From an uncultured Cellulophaga sp. (GTDB taxonomy: Bacteria; Bacteroidota; Bacteroidia; Flavobacteriales; Flavobacteriaceae), in assembly GCA_947492955.1 (NCBI GenBank), contig CANLOV010000001.1:124001-188000 (forward strand): 64,000 nt of DNA, written 5' to 3'. The notes under the pieces were generated by a model. That model searched no databases. It saw only the letters and a list, made by a program, of their open reading frames with translations, and had not been told where the DNA came from. Both the position numbers and the translations under genes were made by a program. Each line of letters begins with the position of its first letter. Positions within the stretch are counted from its first letter, which is position 1. Shown here piece after piece: positions 1 through 10,000 of this stretch.

Positions 1-1097
1 ATTAACTCTCCATTATTATCCCTTATTCTATAGGGTTCTAGGTTTATAGCGTAGCCAACTTCTCCTCCGTCAATATTAGTAGATGGTTGTCCTATGTTTT
101 CAAATGAGTTTCCTTTAATAGTAACTTCTCTACCATCTGTTAATGAGATAGCCATTCTTCTATTATTTTTAAATGTACAATTGAGTATTTCTATACCTGT
201 TGATGGATTATAATCAGCATTGAAAGGGAATCCTAAAGAGTATATAGTTATTGCTCCTGCCGATCCATTTTCTAGGTGTACATTTTGAAACTTAATATTT
301 TTACCAGAATGAATACCAAATAGAAGCGCACCAGTACCTCCAGGGTTATCGGTGTTAAAGCCTCTTGTTTGTAAATCTCCTACTAAATTACCACCAGAAA
401 TAGTTACATTTTCTACATTTTTAACAGCTAAAATAAAACCATTACTTTTTTCTGGAGCAGAGGTATACATTCGTAAGAATGTTTCGTTGGTCATTTTTAA
501 ATGAAAATTAGAAGGTAAATTTACTGCTTCATCACTAGCTCTATAATTTTGGTCACTGGTAGTACTAGTAACTGTTGTAACTTCAAAAAAAGCATTGAAC
601 TTATTAATTTCAAAAGTAGTTGCTCCAAGTGTTTTAATTTGAAACATTAATTTTTCAAATTCAGTAGTATTTTTAAGAGCTGTATCAAAATTAGTTTCGC
701 CCTCAACAATATTTTCCCATCTAGTAGGTATAAATTTAAAGGTGTTGTTTATTAATTGTGTATTACCTTCAATTTTTAATGACGAATTTAGGAGTCTCCC
801 ATCAATTTTACCACCATCAGCAAAATTTAGCGTTCCGTTTATAATATCTCCTTGGTCGTAATCTAATGTTACATTTTTTGGAAGATTAATTGTTTTGTTT
901 TCTAAATCTAATAGGCAATTTAAGGTAATTGTTTCTCCTTCTTTTACCTTAGATAAGTTAAAACCACAAGGGGTTTCTATGGTGTTTTCTGGTTGTTCTT
1001 GTTCAGAAACTTTATCAATAATAAACCCTTCTATGTTTTCACTACTACAAGAAATACAACTAATAGTAAGTAATAAAAAGTAGGTGAGTTTTTTCAT
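1..1097 (-). CDS. Right-handed beta-helix lipoprotein, partial (3' end outside window)
   Basis: This frame is open from an ATG at 1097 to the left edge, about 365 codons with no stop. The N-terminus is a lipoprotein signal: MKK, a hydrophobic stretch, then Cys-Ser-Ser (ISCSS), so the product is probably anchored to the outer membrane or exposed on the surface. The distal part has the short alternating strand pattern of parallel beta-helix (pectate-lyase-like) proteins, for example NCTFKNNRRMAISLTDGREV followed by TIKGNSFENIG. Such proteins bind or cleave polysaccharides, but no catalytic residues can be assigned from the visible part. An in-frame ATG at 1130 would add 11 residues ahead of the signal and is less likely. 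The gene follows the DUF1800-DUF1501 pair on the same strand, after a hairpin. The fold is fairly sure; the function is unknown. Confidence 0.72.
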   Translation of the reverse strand, partial: MKKLTYFLLLTISCISCSSENIEGFIIDKVSEQEQPENTIETPCGFNLSKVKEGETITLNCLLDLENKTINLPKNVTLDYDQGDIINGTLNFADGGKIDGRLLNSSLKIEGNTQLINNTFKFIPTRWENIVEGETNFDTALKNTTEFEKLMFQIKTLGATTFEINKFNAFFEVTTVTSTTSDQNYRASDEAVNLPSNFHLKMTNETFLRMYTSAPEKSNGFILAVKNVENVTISGGNLVGDLQTRGFNTDNPGGTGALLFGIHSGKNIKFQNVHLENGSAGAITIYSLGFPFNADYNPSTGIEILNCTFKNNRRMAISLTDGREVTIKGNSFENIGQPSTNIDGGEVGYAINLEPYRIRDNNGEL

Positions 1098-1132
1098 TTG
1101 GGTTTTTGTTGATTTTGTGCTTTTAGCCATTA

Positions 1133-1172
1133 TTAATGTCAGCTAGAAATATAAATAACTAGTTGACATTAA
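1133..1172 (-). terminator. Inverted repeat, possible terminator of the DUF1800-DUF1501 operon
   Basis: TTAATGTCAGCTAG at 1133-1146 pairs with CTAGTTGACATTAA at 1159-1172, giving 14 bp with one G-T mismatch and a 12-nt AT-rich loop. It lies 28 bp past the DUF1501 stop and upstream of the beta-helix lipoprotein gene. The T tract on the minus strand is weak, so an attenuator or operator role is also possible. Confidence 0.45.
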
Positions 1173-1199
1173 AAAGCATAGTAGGTATTAGGAGTTGGT

Positions 1200-2909
1200 T
1201 TATGCTACCATAATAGATTTACTCATTTTCTGATTCTGAACTTCTATTCGGTATATATATTTTCCGGTTGCCAAATATTTAGACATACGTTCTCTTATAT
1301 TAATTTCTACAGGTCCTTCTGTTGTTATTGCATTGTATACAGTACCTATATTTTGCCCTAAAATATTATATAATTGAATATCTACATGCGCAGTAAATGG
1401 CATGTCTATGTAAATATGAGGAGTACTACTTGTAGGGTAATAAGGTTTATGTTCTATATTTCTTGCTAATGCTGGTGTAGGTTCTGTTGGCTCTACTGGT
1501 GTAGGCGGGGTTGGTTCTCCATCGTTAATTACAATATCTGGGAAAACAGTTTCACTATGGCATTGAAACCCTAAATTTATAGGAGTATAATTATAACCAG
1601 GAATATTGTTAGGGTTTAAATGTTGGTTTACAGTATTTGGGTCAACACAAAGCCATTCTGCCAAAACAGTACCATATAAATCTCTAAAATCTGTAGTATA
1701 TTCTAAATTACCTCTACCATCTGGATTATCTAGTGTAGGATGCTCTCCAACAAAGGCACTGCCGTTTAGTGCAGAGCCAAAAAATAAAGTTGGTGCAGCT
1801 TTACCATGGTCGGTACCATTAGACCCATTTTCGTAGATTCTTCTTCCAAATTCGGAAAAAGTCATACTTAAAACTTTATCATCTTGTTCTGTAAAAGCTA
1901 AATCTTCGTAAAAATTATTTATAGCTACAGATAAATTGGTCATTAAACGCTCGTGCGCTAAGGGTTGGTTTCCATGGGTATCAAAACCACCCATAGATAT
2001 CATATATACTTTAGTGCCTAAATTTCCTTTTATTAATCTGGCCAATAGTTTTAATTGCCTGGCAAAACCATTTTCTTGATATTCTACTTGGTTTTGGCCT
2101 CTTTTTGATGCTTCATGTATTTTACCTGCGTATTCTAAAGTAGTATTAGATACACCTCTAAGAAATTCTAGTTGGTCTCCATACATACAGTCCCCAAAAT
2201 CTTCGGTTAAACTATATTGTTCGCCCGTATCTGCAATTTGCTCTAATTGGTCTACATTGTTGGTAACAAAGGCGTAGTTTGTTTCTTCACCTTCGAAAAC
2301 TAAACTTCCAAACTGCCCAATTTGTATTGCAGCAGGAGCTTCTGGAGGATTTATTAGATATTCGGGAAAACAATTTTCAAAATGTCTCCCCATCCATCCT
2401 GTGTTTATACCTCCAAAACCTGTAGTAGTTAAATCGGTGTTTGCAAAAATATCTGATCCTGTAAAATGAGATAGACTTTGCCCTTCGTAACCAACACCGT
2501 GTACAGCCTTAAATTGTCCTTCTCCCCATAATGGTTCTAAAGATTTCATATAGGATGGAACACCAAACTCATCGGTTAACCTTAGAATTTTACTTTCCGG
2601 AATAAATATATTAGGTCTTGCATTAGCATAGGCATCGTATTGTTCTATAGGAATAACTGTACTTAAGCCATCATTACCTCCAGATAAACGTATTAGAATT
2701 AATATATTTTCTGTTTCTGCACCTGCGATAGCCGAAGTTAAAGGAGATGGTGCAGATGCTGATAACATATTACTGCCTAACATCATAGAACCAGAACCAG
2801 CAATTCCTAAGGCTTGTAAAAAGGAACGTCTGCTCCATTTCTTATGTTCATTGTCGTGCCCTTTGTGTTCTAATCCTTTATATGGTGTATTATCGTGAGT
2901 ATCGCACAT
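1200..2909 (-). CDS. DUF1501 protein with twin-arginine motif and T9SS sorting domain
   Basis: The 569-residue protein is a member of the DUF1501 family, which belongs to the alkaline-phosphatase/sulfatase-like superfamily; its enzymatic role is not established. Residues 26-31 read SRRSFL, a near-consensus Tat motif followed by a hydrophobic stretch. The body (about 68-460) carries family motifs such as RLSGGNDGLSTVIP and MGGFDTHGNQ, and TFSEFGRR plus GTDHGKA, where H and D residues suggest a metal-dependent hydrolase fold. A Pro/Thr/Glu linker (about residues 465-485) leads to a C-terminal T9SS type A sorting domain ending SKSIMVA, so the product is probably exported and attached to or released from the cell surface. 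It lies 11 bp after the DUF1800 gene and is almost certainly co-transcribed with it. The family call is sure; the substrate is unknown. Confidence 0.9.
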   Translation of the reverse strand: MCDTHDNTPYKGLEHKGHDNEHKKWSRRSFLQALGIAGSGSMMLGSNMLSASAPSPLTSAIAGAETENILILIRLSGGNDGLSTVIPIEQYDAYANARPNIFIPESKILRLTDEFGVPSYMKSLEPLWGEGQFKAVHGVGYEGQSLSHFTGSDIFANTDLTTTGFGGINTGWMGRHFENCFPEYLINPPEAPAAIQIGQFGSLVFEGEETNYAFVTNNVDQLEQIADTGEQYSLTEDFGDCMYGDQLEFLRGVSNTTLEYAGKIHEASKRGQNQVEYQENGFARQLKLLARLIKGNLGTKVYMISMGGFDTHGNQPLAHERLMTNLSVAINNFYEDLAFTEQDDKVLSMTFSEFGRRIYENGSNGTDHGKAAPTLFFGSALNGSAFVGEHPTLDNPDGRGNLEYTTDFRDLYGTVLAEWLCVDPNTVNQHLNPNNIPGYNYTPINLGFQCHSETVFPDIVINDGEPTPPTPVEPTEPTPALARNIEHKPYYPTSSTPHIYIDMPFTAHVDIQLYNILGQNIGTVYNAITTEGPVEINIRERMSKYLATGKYIYRIEVQNQKMSKSIMVA

Positions 2910-2920
2910 AATCTTAGGTT

Positions 2921-4402
2921 TTATTTTAACTGAAATTCTGGTTGTCTTATAATATATTGAAGTAATAAATAGACTTGTCTTGGACTGTCATCAAAAGTCA
3001 TGTTCCAAGAATTATTTCCATCCTCAAAAACCCCTGTATCTTCATAAGGCTCTCTAAAAACGGTTGTTGCAGTATCATAATCAAATAAACCGTCTGGTAC
3101 AGGAATTAATTTGTCTACAATTGCCTTTGTAACTTCTGCAGGATCATTAGTAGTAGCGCCATTGGCACCTGTTGCAGCAATTCCAAAATCACGAAATTGA
3201 GCTTCGCTGTTATTCCAAAATTGATCTATTAATTCTGCGGAAGTAATCCAACGTCCAATTAAAAAATTAGTATTAATCCATGATCGATTTCGTTGCCAAC
3301 CCGCAACATCTACAGGGTCGAATAGTTCTTGACTTAACATTCTGCTAGATTCTGCTATACCTGCAACAGTAACATCTGTATAGGCAAAATTTGTTTCTTT
3401 TGTAAAGTTAAAGAACATATCCATAGGGCTTTTAATAATAACGCCTATAGCTTCATCATCAAAAAAATGTTGGCTTTTAAATAGCTGAGATAATACTGGT
3501 GCTAGCTCAAAATTGTTAGTAACAAATGTACTTGCTAAACCGTCTATTATAGTTGGGGCATTACCTTCTTTTGAATCTGGGTGTACAAAAAATTCGTATA
3601 ATTTTTTACAAATAAAACCAGCGATTTCTGTTGGGCGTTGGTCAAATAAATTATCTATTACTCCATCGTAATCAAAATTTGCTGTTTGCCCAAATATGGT
3701 TTTAGGACCAGCATCATGCCTTTCAGGATTAAAGGTTACAGGAGAACATCCAATTTCACCTCTTTCTACATAACCAGTTAATGCCTTAGCAGTTTCTATA
3801 ATATCTTCCTCGGTATACCCATTGCCATCTCCTAAACTAAAGAGTTCATATAATTCTCTGGCATAGTTTTCATTTGGGTTATTTCCATTATTAAAAACAC
3901 CATCTAAGTAATACAACATGGCATTGGTTAGTCCTATTTCGCTAACAAATGTTTTAAAGTTTCCTAAAGCATTGCGTTGTAAGCAATTTATATAATGATA
4001 AAGGAAAGAATTACAATCATATACGTCTAACTCTGTTACAAAATGGTTACTCCAAAAGAAACTAAGACGGTCTCTTAAATTATTGTTTAATAAGGCATTA
4101 CCGTAGGTGGTTCTCCATTCTTCTCTCTGTTCATTTATAAGAGTTCTTCTTGCATTATCATCTTCAGGGTAATTCGCTGCTGTCCAATCTGCCCATACAG
4201 GTGCAGTAGAAGGAGCTAATGTAATTGCATCATTAATTAGCTGATCTATAAGTACATCAGCAGATATGCCAACGGCAGCATTAATGGTATTTATTGAAGC
4301 ACTAAAGCCTAACCTTCTGTATAAATGAGCTACTTTGCTTTTATCTAAGGGGGTAGTATATGTTGCTAAAGATGAAGTATTACAATTAACAAAATATTCC
4401 AT
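2921..4402 (-). CDS. DUF1800 family protein
   Basis: The 493-residue protein belongs to the DUF1800 family. Motifs include HLYRRLGFSAS near residue 26, the NDNLRDRLSFFWSNHF-like helix (seen as LRDRLSFFWSNHFVTE), and NYARELYELFSLGDGNGYTEEDI in the middle, all typical of the family. No clear signal peptide is visible at the ATG chosen, which has no better upstream alternative. DUF1800 genes are very often paired with DUF1501 genes across Bacteroidetes, Planctomycetes and Proteobacteria, as here, which suggests a joint job, but none has been firmly demonstrated. It is the first gene of the two-gene operon. The family call is sure; the function is unknown. Confidence 0.88.
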   Translation of the reverse strand: MEYFVNCNTSSLATYTTPLDKSKVAHLYRRLGFSASINTINAAVGISADVLIDQLINDAITLAPSTAPVWADWTAANYPEDDNARRTLINEQREEWRTTYGNALLNNNLRDRLSFFWSNHFVTELDVYDCNSFLYHYINCLQRNALGNFKTFVSEIGLTNAMLYYLDGVFNNGNNPNENYARELYELFSLGDGNGYTEEDIIETAKALTGYVERGEIGCSPVTFNPERHDAGPKTIFGQTANFDYDGVIDNLFDQRPTEIAGFICKKLYEFFVHPDSKEGNAPTIIDGLASTFVTNNFELAPVLSQLFKSQHFFDDEAIGVIIKSPMDMFFNFTKETNFAYTDVTVAGIAESSRMLSQELFDPVDVAGWQRNRSWINTNFLIGRWITSAELIDQFWNNSEAQFRDFGIAATGANGATTNDPAEVTKAIVDKLIPVPDGLFDYDTATTVFREPYEDTGVFEDGNNSWNMTFDDSPRQVYLLLQYIIRQPEFQLK

Positions 4403-4605
4403 AGTTTTAGGTTGTTACAATTGAGGTTTAGTTTCTTTGGGGGTACTTAAAAAAGTAACGTGTTATTTACTAGCTTAGTATTTAATTTGAGTTATTTTTA
4501 TGTAAAGCCCCAAGAATTTACGTTGAAAACAAGGATAAAGGACGATTAATGGTCTATTTTTTCGATGAAATGCATGTTTTTAAGTAGTTTTTCATAATAT
4601 ATAGT

Positions 4606-4965
4606 ATGGGTGAACATAATGATATAGGAAAAAAAGGAGAGCAATTAGCAGTAGATTTTTTACTTAAAAATGGATATAAAATAAGATGTAAAAATTATAG
4701 GTATTTAAAAGCCGAAGTAGATATTATAGCAGAAAAAGGGACTGTTTTAGCTATTGTAGAAGTAAAAACCAGAAGTTCTACTTTTATAGAAAATATTGCA
4801 GATACGGTTACCCCTAAGAAAATTAAATTATTAGTATTAGCGGCTAACCAATATGTTATAGACAATGATTTAGATGTAGATGTTAGGTTTGATATTGTTA
4901 CTATACACAAGAAAAATAACAGATATAGTATAGAACATTTAGAAAATGCATTTTATCATTTCTAA
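4606..4965 (+). CDS. yraN: YraN family (UPF0102) putative endonuclease-like protein
   Basis: The 119-residue protein matches the YraN/UPF0102 family in length and in motif order: GKKGEQLAVDFLLKNGY at residues 9-25, then AEVDIIAEKGTVLAIVEVKTR (about 37-57). The E-x-D-I ... E-V-K spacing is the restriction-endonuclease-like PD-(D/E)XK core. YraN homologues are near-universal in bacteria and have been linked to DNA processing or recombination, but no activity can be read from the sequence. The gene is divergent from the DUF1800 gene and separated by 52 bp from the next plus-strand gene, which has its own promoter. Confidence 0.9.
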   Translation: MGEHNDIGKKGEQLAVDFLLKNGYKIRCKNYRYLKAEVDIIAEKGTVLAIVEVKTRSSTFIENIADTVTPKKIKLLVLAANQYVIDNDLDVDVRFDIVTIHKKNNRYSIEHLENAFYHF

Positions 4966-4969
4966 TAAT

Positions 4970-5000
4970 TTGTTTTATTTGTAACAAATTGTTATTTTTG
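4970..5000 (+). promoter_or_regulatory. Bacteroidetes-type promoter of the ACT-like gene
   Basis: TTG at 4970-4972, a 20-bp spacer and TATTTTTG at 4993-5000 match the TTG / TAnnTTTG consensus of the Bacteroidetes primary sigma factor. The ATG lies 16 bp further on, so the leader is very short. Confidence 0.65.
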
Positions 5001-5016
5001 TCAAAAACTCAAAGTA

Positions 5017-5676
5017 ATGAAAACTATTTCATCTGTTGTAGAACAGTATATTAAGAAAAAACCATTTTTACAAAGTGCTTTAGCTCAGGGAATTATAAAC
5101 TTAACATCTTTGTCTAGAATTGTAAGACCAGAGATAGAGGAAGAGTTAGGAAAAGATATCCGTAATGGGGCAATTGTAATGGCACTAAAAAGATTATCTG
5201 ATGATTTAGAGTTTAGAGCTACGCATAAGATAATTAAGGTTTTAAAAAATATAGGAGAGATTACAGTTCGTTCTTCATTAACAGATTTTACATTTTTAAT
5301 TTCAGAATCTATCTTAGAGAATCAAGGATTACTTTTAAACGAGATTAATAAAAATAAAGATGTGTTTTATACATCATCTAGAGGTGTAAATGAGTTAAAT
5401 ATAGTAGTAAGTAATAGTTTAGATAGTACCGTAGAGAAATTGTTTGGTACCGAAAAATGTACTCAAAAAGCAGAAAATCTTTCTTCTATTACAGTAAAAT
5501 TACCTTCGGAGAATGTTTCTGTTCCTGGGTTGTACTATTTTATTTTTCAGCGTTTGGCTTGGGAAGGAATTGTTTTATATGAAGTAATTTCTACGACTAA
5601 TGAATTTACCATTTTAGTAGACGATGAGCATATAGATATTGCCTTTAAAACAATTAAAGACATGAAGTTGTTATAA
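5017..5676 (+). CDS. Small protein with C-terminal ACT-like domain
   Basis: The 219-residue protein is widespread in Flavobacteriia as far as I can recognise, but has no assigned function. The N-terminal 60 residues are helical (VEQYIKKKPFLQSALAQGI, then LSRIVRPEIEEEL) and could form a winged-helix-like or dimerisation unit. The C-terminal 75 residues (SSITVKLPSENVSVPG ... AWEGIVLYEVISTTNEFTI) have the beta-alpha-beta pattern of an ACT domain like those closing aspartate kinases, including the turn VSVPGLYY before the first helix. There is no kinase domain, so it is not an aspartate kinase; a complete one lies at 15118-16368. A ligand-sensing regulator is the best inference. The start is supported by the promoter 16 bp upstream. 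Confidence 0.68.
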   Translation: MKTISSVVEQYIKKKPFLQSALAQGIINLTSLSRIVRPEIEEELGKDIRNGAIVMALKRLSDDLEFRATHKIIKVLKNIGEITVRSSLTDFTFLISESILENQGLLLNEINKNKDVFYTSSRGVNELNIVVSNSLDSTVEKLFGTEKCTQKAENLSSITVKLPSENVSVPGLYYFIFQRLAWEGIVLYEVISTTNEFTILVDDEHIDIAFKTIKDMKLL

Positions 5677-5691
5677 TTACTTATGAGTTTT

Positions 5692-7005
5692 CTACTCTAA
5701 GAATTTAATTAACTCTTCGTAAGTTTCTGGTTTAGCAGTTATTTTTTTGTCTTTGTCTAATACAAAATAGGTGGGTGTAGCTTGTATGTTATAGATTTTA
5801 GCATAAGTGCTCTCCCATTTGCCTAAAGAAATAACATGAGTAAAATTATTTAGTCGTTTTGTTTCTTGTTTCCATAAAATATCATCGTCTTCTAAACCAA
5901 TAGCAATTACCTTAGTGTTGTTATTTGCCTTTAAGTATTCGTGTAATTTAGGAACTTCTTTTAAGCAATGAGAACAGCTACTACTCCAAAATACCAATAC
6001 GTAATTTTGAGTTGTGTCTTCTTTTAAATTGCTTAAGCTGTTGTTTTTCCATGCAATTTCTGGAGCTTTAGCTCCAATACGCAACCTGTTATGTGTTTCT
6101 ATAGACTTTATTACTTCAGTATTGTTTGTTTCTTTGGCTAAGTCTTTAAGAAAATTATGGAATACATAATCCGAAACCTTATTCATACCATTAGCAACCG
6201 CTTGGTTCCATAAGGTGTAGTAAATATGAAATCGAAATTTATTACTGCATCCTAGCGAATAATAATCAGTTTTTTTAATATTCCTTATAATTTCAGTTTC
6301 TGTTTGTTCCGCGGTTAATTGCTCTAGTGGTAACGATGTAAATACATAATTAGTTACTTTATCCGATATAAAACCAGAGCTTAGTAATATATTATCCTTA
6401 AAATCTATGTAATTAAAATAGTTAAGTTTTTTGTGTTTTACATATTTTTGGATGGTGCCGTATTTACTAGGAATACTAGGTTTGTTGGCTTTTATAAAAT
6501 GATAAGATATGAGTCCGCTAGATTCTTTTTCATATTTCTCCTGAATATTTTCTAATGATTTAGTTAGCTGAGAATATGTTTTCTCATTAGTTTTTCCTGC
6601 TACATAAAAATCTATGAGTTTTTGTTTGGCATCATTTATAGAAATATAATATTTAGACAAAATCATATTTTCTTTAGATTTTGTATATCTAGCCCCATCT
6701 GCGGTATTAAAAGAGAGGACTATATCTTCTAAGCCATCATAAATAATATCAAAATAAAATTCTTCTTGCGGTACTGCATAGACCATTCTATAGGTTCCTG
6801 CCAGAGCGTCTTTTGGCATGGTAAGTGAAAATTTACCATCTTTTATAGCAGTATCTGCAACATATACTTGTGTTCCGGGTTTTAAGCGGTAGGCAATAAG
6901 CCAAGTAAAATCTTTTGCAGGAGAAAAGCTGCCAGAAATAGTATTTTGAGCATTAGTGTGTATAGTAAACAAAAGAGTTACTAAAATGGTTATGATGTTT
7001 TTCAT
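5692..7005 (-). CDS. TlpA-like thiol-disulfide oxidoreductase with DUF4369-like N-terminus
   Basis: The 437-residue protein has a signal peptide (MKNIITILVTLLFTIHTNAQ). The N-terminal third reads like the DUF4369 or related beta-sandwich found in front of flavobacterial thioredoxins (ISGSFSPAKDFTWLIAYRLK). The C-terminal 130 residues are a thioredoxin fold with VFWSSSCSHCLKEVPKLHEY; the redox pair is Cys344-Ser-His-Cys347. A cis-proline segment (QATPTYFVLDKDK) follows. It probably reduces or isomerises disulfides in periplasmic or surface proteins. The gene sits 35 bp after mfd on the same strand; a TAACTTTG box at 7031-7038 suggests its own promoter. Confidence 0.85.
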   Translation of the reverse strand: MKNIITILVTLLFTIHTNAQNTISGSFSPAKDFTWLIAYRLKPGTQVYVADTAIKDGKFSLTMPKDALAGTYRMVYAVPQEEFYFDIIYDGLEDIVLSFNTADGARYTKSKENMILSKYYISINDAKQKLIDFYVAGKTNEKTYSQLTKSLENIQEKYEKESSGLISYHFIKANKPSIPSKYGTIQKYVKHKKLNYFNYIDFKDNILLSSGFISDKVTNYVFTSLPLEQLTAEQTETEIIRNIKKTDYYSLGCSNKFRFHIYYTLWNQAVANGMNKVSDYVFHNFLKDLAKETNNTEVIKSIETHNRLRIGAKAPEIAWKNNSLSNLKEDTTQNYVLVFWSSSCSHCLKEVPKLHEYLKANNNTKVIAIGLEDDDILWKQETKRLNNFTHVISLGKWESTYAKIYNIQATPTYFVLDKDKKITAKPETYEELIKFLE

Positions 7006-7030
7006 AATTTATACTTTTCAAAAACCGAAC

Positions 7031-7038
7031 CAAAGTTA
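7031..7038 (-). promoter_or_regulatory. Candidate -7 box for the TlpA-like gene
   Basis: On the minus strand this reads TAACTTTG, a perfect TAnnTTTG match, 26 bp upstream of the start codon and just after the mfd stop. No TTG lies at the ideal -33 distance. Confidence 0.4.
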
Positions 7039-7040
7039 TT

Positions 7041-10000
7041 TTAAGAAACAGTAGCTGGCTTTGTATCAAATGGTTTTAATACTTCTAAAGCTTTATCTAT
7101 AGATGTTATTTTTTCAAAAACTAATAATAATCGTAAGCCATTTCTGGTTTGTTTCTCTTTCATTTTACAAATACTAGCATAGGCCTGCGTAAATTGTAAT
7201 ACTTTAGTAAATGTAGCACTTTGGTAGAAATCTGATTGTTGATTTGCAATAAAATAACCAATTAATTTACCAGATTTTAAGACTATTTTTTCTAAACCAA
7301 AACTTTTTGCAAGCCATTTTATGCGAACAGAATTTAATAAATCTACAGCTTGCGTTGGTAGTTCTCCAAACCTGTCTATTAATTCTTTTTCAAATTTTTG
7401 AAGCTCAGTTTCTTCTTCTAATTCGTTTAATTTGGTATATAAGTTTAAGCGCTCTGTGATGTTATTAATATAATCGTCTGGAAAAAGTAACTCAAAATCG
7501 GTATCTATTTGTGTTTCTTTTACATATGTTTTTTTAGTGCCTTCTACTTCTTCGTATAAATCTTTAAACTCATTTTCTTTAAGTTCTTCTATGGCTTCGC
7601 TTAATATTTTTTGATAAGTGTCGAACCCAATTTCATTAATAAAGCCACTCTGTTCTCCTCCTAAAATATCTCCTGCTCCTCTAATTTCTAAATCTTTCAT
7701 AGCAATATTAAAACCACTACCTAGAGCTGTAAACTCTTCTAATGCCTGAATCCTTTTGCAGGCATCATTCGTCATCATATCATAAGAAGGAGTAATAAAA
7801 TAACAGAAAGCCTTTTTGTTGCTTCTACCTACACGACCTCGCATTTGGTGCAAATCGCTTAAACCAAAATTATTGGCATTATTTATAAAAATGGTATTGG
7901 CATTAGTAACATCTAAGCCGCTTTCTATAATAGTAGTAGCAACTAAAACATCGAACTCACCATTCATAAAAGAAAGCATTAGGTTTTCTAATTTTTTGCC
8001 TTCCATTTGTCCATGACCAATTCCTATTTTGGCATCTGGCACCAAACGTTGAAGCATCCCTGCTACTTCTTTTATATTTTCTATTCTGTTGTTAATAAAG
8101 AAAACTTGTCCGCCACGTTGTATTTCATAAGAGACAGCATCTCTAATGGTTTCTTCGTTAAAACGAATAACTTCGCTTTCTATAGGGTAACGATTTGGAG
8201 GTGGTGTGTTTATAACAGATAAATCTCTGGCAGCCATTAAGCTGAACTGTAATGTACGTGGTATAGGCGTGGCTGTTAGCGTTAATACATCTACATTTTC
8301 TTTAATAGATTTTAATTTGTCTTTTACTGCAACACCAAACTTTTGTTCTTCATCAACAATTAGTAATCCTAAATCCTTAAACTGTACTTTTTTATTTACA
8401 AGCTGATGGGTACCTATGATAATATCTACTTTACCAGCAGCTAAATTTTCTAGGGTTTCCTTTTTTTGTTTTGCTGTTTTAAATCTATTTAGATAATCTA
8501 CTGTTACGGGCATTTCCTTTAATCGTTCTTTAAAGGATCTAGCATGCTGAAAAGCTAATATGGTTGTAGGTACTAAAACGGCAACTTGTTTGCCATTATC
8601 TACGGCTTTAAATGCTGCTCTTATAGCAACTTCTGTTTTTCCAAAGCCTACATCACCACAAACTAAACGGTCCATGGGGCGCTCGCTTTCCATGTCTTTT
8701 TTTATATCCTCGGTAGATGTAATCTGGTCTGGAGTATCTTCGTATATAAAAGAAGCCTCGAGCTCGTGTTGTAAATAACTATCAGGAGCATATTGAAATC
8801 CTTTTTGTAACCTTCTTTTAGCGTAAATTTTAATAAGGTTAAAAGCAATTTTTTTAACTCTAGATTTAGTGGCTTGTTTTACTTTTTTCCATGCCCCAGA
8901 ACCTAATTTGTATATTTTAGGAGGGGAGCCATCTTTACCATTAAATTTAGATATTTTATGTAGCGAATGTATACTTACATACAAGATATCTCTTTCTCCG
9001 TAAACCAATTTAATGGCTTCTTGTTTTTTGCCTTCAACATCTATTTTTTGGAGTCCGCCAAATTTTCCTATTCCATGATCAATATGTGTAACATAGTCTC
9101 CAATGTCTAATTTAGTAAGCTCTTTTAAGCTAATGGCTTGTTTTTTATTATAGCCATTTTTAAGATTAAATTTATGATAACGCTCAAAGATTTGATGATC
9201 GGTATAACAAACTATTTTTAAATCATCATTAATAAACCCTTGGTAAAGTGGTTGTACAATAGTTTTATAGTGTACTTCTTTTTCTACTTCTTCAAAAATA
9301 TCATGAAAACGTTTGGCTTGTTGGTTCGTAGCGCAGAAAATATAGTTTGTATAGCCTTTATTATGATTTCGGTTTAAATCATCTATAAGTAAATCGAACT
9401 TTTTATTAAATGAGGGCTGCGATTTTGTGTTAAAAAGAATACCATCATTCGTATTCTTGTTTTGCAAGCCTATTTCAATAACACTAAAGTTTAGTAACTG
9501 TTTTTTTAGTAGTGTAGCTTCTGTAAATAATTCTTTAGGGGCACTATGTTTTATATCTTTAGATAGCTTAGAAAAAGCTTCTTCAGCTTTGTTAAAAAGG
9601 GTATCTATTCTACTATATAGAAGTGTTGTATCTTCTGCAAAAACAATAGTTTTAGATGAAATGTATTTTAGAAAACTTTCTCTAGTTTCATCTAAAAGTT
9701 TATTTTCAACATTTGGGATTATGGTAATTTTAGATACAGTATTGGTAGATAATTGCGTTTCTACATCAAAAGTTCTAATACTATCTACTTCGTCTCCAAA
9801 AAATTCTATCCTGTAAGGTTGGTCGTGCGAAAAAGAGAAAACATCTACAATACCTCCACGAACAGAGAATTCTCCTGGTTCTGTAACAAAATCTACTCTT
9901 TTAAATTGATACTCAAATAATATTTCATTTAAAAAATCTAAAGAAATAGTATCATTTAGCTTAATTTTTAAGGTGCTTTTATCTAATTCTTTACGTGTTA

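Noticed and set aside
895..1083. A 62-codon plus-strand frame
   Set aside because: It is the complement of the beta-helix lipoprotein gene, with no promoter or family support.
5017..5676. Aspartate kinase
   Set aside because: Only the ACT-like end is similar; the kinase domain is absent.
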